Shown: positions 1 to 6,188 of the stretch, piece by piece
How positions within the stretch are numbered: the first letter of the stretch is position 1
Layout: the number at the start of each line of letters is the position of its first letter
Assembly: GCA_035530875.1 (NCBI GenBank)
Contig: DATKUB010000049.1
Span: 1-21,181 of the forward strand
Reading direction: 5' to 3'
Source: JANXYY01 sp035530875
GTDB taxonomy: Bacteria; Actinomycetota; Actinomycetes; Nanopelagicales; Nanopelagicaceae
DNA length: 21,181 bases
Made by a program: the position numbers and the translations under genes
The notes under the pieces: generated by a model
The model's database searches: none
Told to the model about the DNA's origin: nothing
What the model saw: only the letters and a program-made list of their open reading frames with translations

Positions 1-120
1 CTGTTCAATGACAAACTCCAAGAATGGGAGGACTACTACAACTACCATCGACCCCACGGAGGTCTAGGAGGCCAAACACCCTACGAAAGACTCAAACAAA
101 AAACCCAGACACCGACGTAA
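1..120 (+). CDS. IS481-like transposase, C-terminal end (5' part outside window)
   Basis: Frame 1 is open from the first base to the TAA at 118-120 and encodes 40 residues. They include the stretch EWEDYYNYHRPHGG followed by LGGQTPYERL. This is the usual end of the rve (DDE/integrase core) domain of IS481-family transposases, where Y-N-x-x-R-P-H-x-x-L-G-G-x-T-P follows the catalytic glutamate helix. The three catalytic acidic residues would lie upstream, outside the window, so activity cannot be judged. An IS3 OrfB is a less likely alternative, because LGGQTPYERL is closer to IS481 than to the IS3 pattern. The gene reads towards the 3' end of tRNA-Val. The insertion sequence probably ends within the next 25 bp. 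Confidence 0.75.
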   Translation: MFNDKLQEWEDYYNYHRPHGGLGGQTPYERLKQKTQTPT

Positions 121-121
121 A

Positions 122-138
122 GCAACTACGTCAGTTGC
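122..138. repeat. Short inverted repeat between transposase and tRNA-Val
   Basis: GCAACT (122-127) and AGTTGC (133-138) are perfect reverse complements around a 5-base loop. The repeat starts 1 bp after the transposase stop. Read on the minus strand it also follows the tRNA, with only three T residues after the stem. It could be part of the right end of the IS: the minus strand from 141 reads TGTGCAACT, and IS481 ends often begin with TGT. It could instead be a weak terminator for the tRNA transcript. The sequence alone does not decide between these. Confidence 0.35.
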
Positions 139-145
139 ACAAAAG

Positions 146-217
146 TGGGCGCTGAGGGTTTCGAACCCCCGACATCCTCGGTGTAAACGAGGCGCTCTAC
201 CGCTGAGCTAAGCACCC
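146..217 (-). tRNA. tRNA-Val (anticodon TAC)
   Basis: The minus strand folds as a 72-base cloverleaf ending at the discriminator A. The acceptor arms GGGTGCT (211-217) and AGCGCCC (147-153) pair with one wobble. The D-arm contains GCTCAGCGGTAGAGC. The anticodon stem CCTCG/CGAGG encloses the 7-base loop TTTACAC, which gives anticodon TAC (valine, GTA/GTG codons). The T-arm is GGGGG-TTCGAAA-CCCTC. The CCA end is not encoded, because the next minus-strand bases are CTTTT. The gene lies 33 bp downstream of the peroxiredoxin gene on the same strand and may be processed from the same or a separate transcript. Confidence 0.95.
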
Positions 218-250
218 GATCGGTCGAATCGCTCCGACTAGATCGACAGT

Positions 251-706
251 CTAGAGGCTGGCTAGTGCGCTCTTGTAATCCTCATGATTACGGGCATCAA
301 ATCCGGTGTTAATGGCAAAACGGATGAGGCCGGCCTTGTCGACGATGAAACTTCCGCGAAGGTCGCAGCCCTTCTTCTCGTCGAAAATCCCATATGCCTG
401 ACCTACGGCTCCATGCGGCCAGAAATCGGATAGCAACGGGAAGTTGTAACGCTCCTTTTCCGCAAAGGCCTTCTGCACGTATGGCGAATCGCAGGAGATG
501 GCAAGAAGCTGAACTTTGTCATTTTGAAGCTCGCCGAGATCATCGCGGAGGGCACAGAGTTCACCAGTGCAGGTCCCCGTGAAGGCAAACGGGAAGAAGG
601 TAATCACCACGTCTTTCTCGCCACGGAACGAAGACAACTTCACCATCTGACCATGCTGATCTTTTAGTTCAAAATCCGGAGCTACGTCTCCAACGGACAA
701 AGTCAT
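251..706 (-). CDS. ahpE: AhpE-type peroxiredoxin (thiol peroxidase)
   Basis: This 151-aa cytoplasmic enzyme reduces hydrogen peroxide, organic peroxides or peroxynitrite. The peroxiredoxin signature PFAFTGTC places the peroxidatic cysteine at C46, with T43 in the P-x-x-x-T-x-x-C motif and an arginine at R54. The stretch NFPLLSDFWPHGAVGQAYG (near residues 88-106) is strongly characteristic of the mycobacterial AhpE group. The ATG at 706 has a good Shine-Dalgarno, AAAGGAAA, ending about 6 bases upstream. Unlike classical one-cysteine AhpE, it has a second cysteine at C51, five residues after C46, the spacing of the resolving cysteine in BCP/PrxQ, so an intramolecular disulfide is possible. C72 is a third cysteine. 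The gene lies downstream of a DUF3052 gene and upstream of tRNA-Val. A neighbouring ahpE, DUF3052 and aceE are also found in M. tuberculosis (from memory). Confidence 0.9.
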   Translation of the reverse strand: MTLSVGDVAPDFELKDQHGQMVKLSSFRGEKDVVITFFPFAFTGTCTGELCALRDDLGELQNDKVQLLAISCDSPYVQKAFAEKERYNFPLLSDFWPHGAVGQAYGIFDEKKGCDLRGSFIVDKAGLIRFAINTGFDARNHEDYKSALASL

Positions 707-793
707 CTAATTTCCTTTCGATCGCGAATTTGAATTCTGTCATTTCGAAGCAAGCGACGCGAATTGAAATCTGCTTAGAAAGGTACTCAGAAA

Positions 794-813
794 GCGTATT
801 TGGCTTAGTACGC
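794..813 (-). terminator. Possible weak terminator after the DUF3052 gene
   Basis: GCGTA (794-798) and TACGC (809-813) form a perfect 5-bp stem with a 10-base loop. It starts 5 bases after the DUF3052 stop, and the minus strand continues TTTC after the stem. Both stem and T-tract are weak, so this may only attenuate readthrough into ahpE or have no function. The rest of the 111-bp gap (707-817) shows no feature I can support apart from the ahpE ribosome binding site. Confidence 0.25.
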
Positions 814-817
814 CAAC

Positions 818-1252
818 TCAGCGACGAGCCGACTTAGGCGCAACCAGACGCGTTCCAGTCCAATCCGGGGCAACCGAAAGAGATGAAGTTTGAGACAGAC
901 CAGCGGTCGGCGCAGCCTCTTGGATGTCGCTTGGCTCGACATGTCCGGCTCGGCCAGCTTTTGGTGTCAGAACCCAGATGCTTCCGCCAGCGGCCAGAAA
1001 GGTCAGCGCATCCACCAGCGCATCCACCAAATCGCCATCGTCGTCCCGCCACCAAATGATTACGACATCGACTACTTCTTCTTGATCATCGGTCAGAAGC
1101 GGGGAGCCAGCGGCTTCAGCTATGGCCGCCCGGAGCTCTTCATCACCATCGTCACCTCGACCGAACTCGAGCACAAGCGAACCCACTGATATGCCAAGTC
1201 GCGAAGCGACTGTATTTTCTGAATTTCCCGCGGTGTTCGCGGACGCGCTCAC
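818..1252 (-). CDS. DUF3052 family protein
   Basis: A 144-aa soluble, acidic protein of unknown function from an actinobacterial family. The conserved core is visible as VDVVIIWWRDDDGDLVDAL (near 61-79), then the segment from VLTPK (94-98) through GHVEP (103-107) to PTAGLSQTSS (115-124). No signal peptide, membrane segment or catalytic motif is apparent. The reading frame extends to a TTG at 1273. I prefer the GTG at 1252 because an excellent ribosome binding site, AGGAGGAG on the minus strand (1260-1267), sits 7 bases before it and would lie inside the coding sequence if the TTG were used. The gene is divergent from aceE and upstream of ahpE on the same strand. From memory a DUF3052 gene sits between ahpE and aceE in mycobacteria too, which suggests a lasting functional or regulatory link, but none is known to me. 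Confidence 0.85.
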   Translation of the reverse strand: MSASANTAGNSENTVASRLGISVGSLVLEFGRGDDGDEELRAAIAEAAGSPLLTDDQEEVVDVVIIWWRDDDGDLVDALVDALTFLAAGGSIWVLTPKAGRAGHVEPSDIQEAAPTAGLSQTSSLSVAPDWTGTRLVAPKSARR

Positions 1253-1505
1253 GGTTCTGCTCCTCCTGACCAAAAGAGCACTAGATCGTGCCCTGCGACT
1301 TGTTGATTAGGCCGCGAGGGATAGTCCACCGACTTACGGCTCTCGGCGCAAGTCCTAGGCGAAAAAGATATTTCGAGCCGCAGGCATTGTTGAAGATATG
1401 ACTATTCGCAATGGCTAGGGAAAGATAGGCCGTGGTGGGTTCCGCCGAGATCCGGGGAAAACGCCGAAATTGAACCGTCCCCCCACAGTAAAAGGACGTA
1501 GGCAC
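1253..1505. promoter_or_regulatory. Divergent intergenic region between DUF3052 and aceE
   Basis: This 253-bp spacer must hold promoters for two outward-facing transcription units. On the minus strand it carries the DUF3052 ribosome binding site (1260-1267). On the plus strand it carries AAAGGACG (1491-1498), which favours the GTG start of aceE. Two similar AT-rich blocks, AAAGATATTTCG (1364-1375) and GAAGATATGACTATTCG (1392-1408), share AGATAT and TTCG and could be repeated regulator sites. I could not find a -35/-10 pair with standard spacing that I would defend, and no hairpin with a T-run stands out. Confidence 0.4.
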
Positions 1506-4238
1506 GTGACCGATCGTGAACGACAGCCGCTAATAACCAGCGGAATCCCCAGTCAACTAGTCGATATCGACCCAGAAGAGACCGCGGAGTGGCGAGACTC
1601 GCTGGATGCCGTCCTCGAGAACTCAGGTCCGGTCCGAGCCAGATATCTGATGTTGAGCCTGCTGCAACGGGCCGCAGAGCGGAACATCGGGGTACCCAGT
1701 CTGCGCAACACCGACTACATCAACACCATCCCGCCCGAGCGTGAACCCACTTTTCCTGGTGACGAAGCCATCGAGCGTCGAATCCGCGCTTTCATCCGGT
1801 GGAACGCCGCCATGCTGGTCCACCGAGCACAGCGCCCAGGAATCGGCGTCGGCGGTCACATTTCGTCTTACGCCTCCTCCGCTGCCCTCTACGAAGTCGG
1901 CTTCAACCATTTCTTCCGCGGTAAAGAGCACTCCGGTGGGGGTGACCAGATTTATTACCAAGGCCACGCCAGCCCTGGAATGTACGCTCGCGCCTTCATG
2001 GAGGGCCGGTTAAGCGAAGATCAACTGGACGGCTTCAGGCAGGAACTCTCGCACCCAGGCGGTGGCCTGCCTTCATATCCACACCCGCGCCTGATGTCGG
2101 ATTTCTGGGAGTTCCCAACCGTATCAATGGGTCTTGGGCCACTTAACGCGATTTATCAAGCTCGTTTTAATCGCTACTTGCATGCCCGTGGCTTCAAGGA
2201 CACAAGCCAACAGCGGGTCTGGGCATTTCTTGGCGATGGCGAAACTGATGAGCCAGAAACACTCGGAGCGATCGGTCTGGCTGCGCGTGAAGAGCTCGAC
2301 AATCTCACCTTTGTCATCAACTGCAATTTGCAGCGCCTTGATGGACCAGTGCGCGGCAACGGAAAGATCATTCAGGAACTTGAATCCTTCTTCCGCGGTG
2401 CCGGCTGGAACGTGATCAAAGTGGTCTGGGGTCGCGGTTGGGATCCCCTGCTCGCGGCTGACCGCGAAGGTGCGCTCGTCAACTTGATGAACGTGACTCC
2501 GGACGGCGATTTCCAGACATTCAAAGCAGAAAATGGCGGATTCGTTCGAGATAATTTCTTCGGACGCGATGTCCGCACCAAGGAATTGGTGGCTGACTGG
2601 AGCGACGATCAGATTTGGGATTTGCGTCGCGGTGGACACGATTACCGAAAGCTCTATGCCGCCTATAAAGCAGCCACCGAACACGTTGGCCAACCGACGG
2701 TGATTCTGGCCAAGACGGTGAAGGGCTGGGGTCTCGGCACCCACTTTGAGGGTCGCAATGCAACTCACCAGATGAAGAAGATGACTCTTGAGGACATCCA
2801 AATCTTCCGCGATCGCTTGGGCATTCCGCTAGCGGATTCCCAACTTGATGCCAAGGTTCCGCCATATTTTCATCCGGGCAAGGACTCTGCAGAGTTTCAC
2901 TACTTGATGGAACGCAGAAACGAATTGGGTGGATCACTGCCTAAGCGAGTGGTGCGGGCGAAACCGTTGGCCCAGCCAGACGATTCAGTCTATGAGTCGG
3001 TAAAACGTGGCAGCGGTAAGCAGGAAGTCGCGACGACGATGGCCTTCGTGCGAATGTTGAAAGACGTGCTCAAGGATCCGGTGATCGGGCCACGCCTGGT
3101 TCCGATTATTCCCGACGAGGCACGAACTTTCGGCTTGGATTCGCTATTCCCCACTCAGAAGATCTACTCACCGCACGGGCAGACCTATATGTCGGTGGAC
3201 CGGGAGTTGATGCTTTCGTATAAGGAATCCACAAAGGGCGTGATTCTGCACGAAGGCATCAATGAAGCCGGATCAGTTGCCTCGTTCACAGCAGTCGGGT
3301 CTTCCTACTCAACACACGGCGAACCGATGATTCCGATTTATATTTTCTACTCCATGTTTGGATTTCAGCGAACCGGCGACGGTTTCTGGGCCGCCTCCGA
3401 CCAACTGGTCCGTGGTTTCGTACTTGGGGCAACGGCTGGGCGAACCACTCTTAATGGGGAGGGCTTGCAACACGAAGATGGCCAGTCACATCTCCTAGCT
3501 TCGACCAATCCGGCAGTGGTCTCATACGATCCCGCTTTCGCCTTTGAAATTGGGCATATTTTCAAGGACGGGCTACGCCGTATGTATGGCGAGCAGAGTG
3601 AGAACATCTACTACTACATCACTATTTACAACGAACCATATGCCCAACCGGCCGAGCCAGAATCCGTTGACAGTGAGGGAATTCTCAAAGGAATTTACCT
3701 CTACGCCAAAGCCGCAACTGACAGTGATAAACGCGCGCAACTGCTTGCCTCAGGCGTTTCAGTGAATTGGGCCCTTAAAGCTCAACAGTTATTGGCTGAC
3801 GATTGGGGAGTTGCCGCCGATGTCTGGTCAGTGACTTCTTGGAATGAACTGCGCCGCGACGGGCTCGAGACCGATCGCCATAACATGATCGCTGCACCTG
3901 AAGACCGGCGGACGGCATATGTCACATCAAAGTTAGCTGCAGCCCCAGGTCCAGTGGTTGCAGTCAGCGACTTCATGAGGGCGGTTCAAGATCAGGTTTC
4001 GCCTTGGATAACTGGCGATTTCACTTCTCTTGGAACCGACGGATTTGGCCGTTCAGATACCCGAGGAGCGTTGCGCAGACATTTCCGCGTGGATGCCGAA
4101 TCGATTGTCGTAGCCACCTTGCACTCGTTGGCAAAGCTCGGCGAAATTTCGCCGGACGTGGTGGCAGAGGCCGTTACTCGATATGCGATCGATGATGTCC
4201 GGGCTGCGGATCCGGGAAACACCGAAGGGTCTGGATGA
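1506..4238 (+). CDS. aceE: Pyruvate dehydrogenase E1 component, homodimeric type (AceE)
   Basis: This E1 enzyme decarboxylates pyruvate with thiamine diphosphate and passes the acetyl group to lipoyl-E2 of the pyruvate dehydrogenase complex in the cytoplasm. The 910-residue length is normal for homodimeric AceE. The thiamine-diphosphate motif starts at GDGETDEPE (about 243) and closes about 30 residues later at FVINCNLQRLDG. Substrate-site segments VGGHISSYASSAALYEVG (from about 116) and YQGHASPG (from about 151) are intact. The C-terminal half holds IIPDEARTFG, ILHEGINEAGS and TLNGEGLQHEDGQS, as in mycobacterial and corynebacterial AceE. An in-frame ATG at 1470 would add 12 residues. The GTG at 1506 is preferred because AAAGGACG (1491-1498) lies 7 bases upstream. 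The stop overlaps the glgE start by 4 bp, implying cotranscription and coupled translation. E2 and E3 genes are not in the window. Confidence 0.95.
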   Translation: MTDRERQPLITSGIPSQLVDIDPEETAEWRDSLDAVLENSGPVRARYLMLSLLQRAAERNIGVPSLRNTDYINTIPPEREPTFPGDEAIERRIRAFIRWNAAMLVHRAQRPGIGVGGHISSYASSAALYEVGFNHFFRGKEHSGGGDQIYYQGHASPGMYARAFMEGRLSEDQLDGFRQELSHPGGGLPSYPHPRLMSDFWEFPTVSMGLGPLNAIYQARFNRYLHARGFKDTSQQRVWAFLGDGETDEPETLGAIGLAAREELDNLTFVINCNLQRLDGPVRGNGKIIQELESFFRGAGWNVIKVVWGRGWDPLLAADREGALVNLMNVTPDGDFQTFKAENGGFVRDNFFGRDVRTKELVADWSDDQIWDLRRGGHDYRKLYAAYKAATEHVGQPTVILAKTVKGWGLGTHFEGRNATHQMKKMTLEDIQIFRDRLGIPLADSQLDAKVPPYFHPGKDSAEFHYLMERRNELGGSLPKRVVRAKPLAQPDDSVYESVKRGSGKQEVATTMAFVRMLKDVLKDPVIGPRLVPIIPDEARTFGLDSLFPTQKIYSPHGQTYMSVDRELMLSYKESTKGVILHEGINEAGSVASFTAVGSSYSTHGEPMIPIYIFYSMFGFQRTGDGFWAASDQLVRGFVLGATAGRTTLNGEGLQHEDGQSHLLASTNPAVVSYDPAFAFEIGHIFKDGLRRMYGEQSENIYYYITIYNEPYAQPAEPESVDSEGILKGIYLYAKAATDSDKRAQLLASGVSVNWALKAQQLLADDWGVAADVWSVTSWNELRRDGLETDRHNMIAAPEDRRTAYVTSKLAAAPGPVVAVSDFMRAVQDQVSPWITGDFTSLGTDGFGRSDTRGALRRHFRVDAESIVVATLHSLAKLGEISPDVVAEAVTRYAIDDVRAADPGNTEGSG

Positions 4239-6187
4239 TCGGTCGGGTACCCATATTTGATATCTCCCCGAATGTCTCTGGCGGGAAGTTCCCGGTTAAG
4301 GCAGTTGTCGGCGAAGAGATAGAAATATCTGCGACCATTTTCTGTGAGGGCCATGACGTCCTTGGGGCCCGGATTATTGCACTGGATCCCGATGGAGTAG
4401 GTGCAGTGGTAGCCCCGCTTTTCGAAATCTGGCCGGGAAGCGACCGCTGGTCTGGTCGAATTACGCCAACCAGAATCGGCGACTGGAGTTACTTCATTGA
4501 AGCCTGGCACGATCCCATTGCCACTTGGCTAAACATTGCCAAGATCAAAATTCCCAGCGGAATGGATGTGGAACTGGTCCTTGAGGAAGGAGCCAGGCTC
4601 TTTGAAGAATTCCTAGAGACCAAATCAATTTTGACGCCGGAGTTACTAACGACGGTGATAATAAATTTGCGCGACTCGAGAGCTACTCCACAGGCTCGTC
4701 TTAAGTGGGCAACTTCCCCGGAAGTTGGTGCGCTAATATCGCGAACTCCGCTCCGCTACCTCGTCAGCAATTCTGAGAGCACGCCACTGCAAGTTGATCG
4801 CGAACGTGCCCTAGCTGGCGCCTGGTACGAATTCTTCCCGCGTAGTGAAGGCGCTGAAATCAAGCCGAAAAAGAAACCAAAATCTGGAACCTTCAAAACT
4901 GCCATGGCGCGTCTTGACGCAGTAGCCAAAATGGGTTTTGAAGTTCTTTATCTGCCACCCGTCCATCCAATCGGAACCTCACATCGAAAGGGTCCTAACA
5001 ACTCGCTAACAGCTGACCCCCAAGATCCCGGGGTGCCGTGGGCAATCGGCAGCAGCGATGGGGGCCATGACGCGATCAACCCGGAACTAGGCACCTTGAA
5101 AGACTTTGAGAAGTTCGTATCGAAGGCTAAGTCTCTCGGCTTGGAGATCGCACTGGACCTGGCTTTTCAAGCATCGCCTGATCATCCATGGGTGAGCGAT
5201 CACCCGGAGTGGTTCACGTTCCGCCTCGACGACTCCATCGCATATGCAGAGAACCCGCCAAAAAAATACCAGGACATTTATCCGCTGAATTTCGACAAAG
5301 ATTATGCGGGACTCCTTAAAGAGGCAATACGCGTTGTACGTTTCTGGATGGATCGCGGGGTGCGCATCTTTCGAGTAGATAATCCGCATACGAAACCGTT
5401 GCAGTTCTGGCAGGACTTATTGGCCAATATTCGAGGCACCGACCCTGATGTCATATTCCTCGCAGAAGCTTTCACTCGACCGGCCATGATGCATGCCCTC
5501 GGGAAGGCCGGCTTCCATCAGTCTTATACATACTTCACCTGGCGAACAACAAAGCGGGAACTTGAAGAATATGGACGCGAAGTATCCACCTACACTTCGG
5601 ATTTTTTCCGCCCAAACTTCTGGGTCAACACTCCCGATATATTGCCGCTCCATCTCCAAGGTGGCGAGCCCGAGGTCTTTGCCCTGAGAGCGCTTTTGGC
5701 CGCAACAATGTCGCCATCTTGGGGCATGTATGCAGGTTACGAGTTGTTCGAACATGAGGCGCTCGAGGCTGGCGGCGAGGAATATCTCGATTCGGAAAAA
5801 TATCAATTGAAGCCACGCGACTGGCTCAGCGCCGAAACTAGCGGCAAGACCCTGGCACCGTTTGTGACTTCGATCAATCGGGCTCGGAAATCACATCCGG
5901 CCTTGCGACAACTTCGTAACCTTCGTTTTCACAGCAGCGATAGCGATCAAGTACTGGCATACTCAAAAAGGCACGGCGAAGATCGAGTGTTGGTTGTTGC
6001 GAATCTTGACCCAACTACTCTTCAAGAAACATGGATACATTTGGATATGCAAGCCCTGGGTCTTATGGAAGACGTTGAGTTTCAGGTTGAGGACTTGCTG
6101 ACCAGAACAACATACAGTTGGAGAAAAGATACTTTTGTTCGACTGGACCCCAAAGAACGCGTTGCGCATCTTCTGAAAGTGCTTTGA
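4235..6187 (+). CDS. glgE: GlgE: alpha-1,4-glucan:maltose-1-phosphate maltosyltransferase
   Basis: GlgE transfers maltosyl units from alpha-maltose-1-phosphate to the non-reducing end of an alpha-1,4-glucan. It is a cytoplasmic step in glycogen-like polymer synthesis and belongs to subfamily GH13_3. The 650-residue protein has an N-terminal beta-sandwich domain (about 1-110), a helical insertion (about 111-190) and the GH13 barrel from about 195. The catalytic triad is visible as D382 (RVDNPHTKP), E411 (FLAEAFTRP) and D468 (NTPDILP). Their spacings of 29 and 57 residues equal those I recall for Streptomyces GlgE (D394, E423, D480). The N-terminal PxHPIG segment (242-247) is also intact. The ATG overlaps the aceE stop (ATGA), with GAAGGG 5 bases upstream. 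glgB follows after 1 bp. TreS, Pep2/Mak or GlgM, which supply maltose-1-phosphate, are not in the window. Confidence 0.96.
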   Translation: MIGRVPIFDISPNVSGGKFPVKAVVGEEIEISATIFCEGHDVLGARIIALDPDGVGAVVAPLFEIWPGSDRWSGRITPTRIGDWSYFIEAWHDPIATWLNIAKIKIPSGMDVELVLEEGARLFEEFLETKSILTPELLTTVIINLRDSRATPQARLKWATSPEVGALISRTPLRYLVSNSESTPLQVDRERALAGAWYEFFPRSEGAEIKPKKKPKSGTFKTAMARLDAVAKMGFEVLYLPPVHPIGTSHRKGPNNSLTADPQDPGVPWAIGSSDGGHDAINPELGTLKDFEKFVSKAKSLGLEIALDLAFQASPDHPWVSDHPEWFTFRLDDSIAYAENPPKKYQDIYPLNFDKDYAGLLKEAIRVVRFWMDRGVRIFRVDNPHTKPLQFWQDLLANIRGTDPDVIFLAEAFTRPAMMHALGKAGFHQSYTYFTWRTTKRELEEYGREVSTYTSDFFRPNFWVNTPDILPLHLQGGEPEVFALRALLAATMSPSWGMYAGYELFEHEALEAGGEEYLDSEKYQLKPRDWLSAETSGKTLAPFVTSINRARKSHPALRQLRNLRFHSSDSDQVLAYSKRHGEDRVLVVANLDPTTLQETWIHLDMQALGLMEDVEFQVEDLLTRTTYSWRKDTFVRLDPKERVAHLLKVL

Positions 6188-6188
6188 G

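Noticed and set aside
218..250. GTCGA/TCGAC inverted repeat between tRNA-Val and ahpE as a terminator
   Set aside because: The loop is long, the stem is only 5 bp and no T-run follows, so it is not distinguishable from chance.
951..1030. Repeat-like run (GCGCATCCACCA twice) resembling the start of a repeat array
   Set aside because: It encodes the repeated VDALVDAL residues of the DUF3052 protein, with only two copies and no spacer structure, so it is not a CRISPR or an independent repeat.
1253..1273. TTG at 1273 as start of the DUF3052 gene
   Set aside because: The strong AGGAGGAG lies between this TTG and the GTG at 1252, so the GTG is the likelier start.
1470..1505. ATG at 1470 as start of aceE
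   Set aside because: The only clear ribosome binding site (1491-1498) lies downstream of this ATG and fits the GTG at 1506. The 12 extra residues are not conserved in AceE proteins I recall.
2124..2801. A 225-codon open frame on the minus strand inside aceE
   Set aside because: It lies wholly within the unmistakable aceE coding sequence, has no recognisable motif and is best explained as an antisense shadow of a conserved gene.
3992..4510. A 172-codon minus-strand frame spanning the aceE/glgE junction
   Set aside because: Both sense genes are strongly supported and continuous here, and the antisense product shows no domain or start signal.
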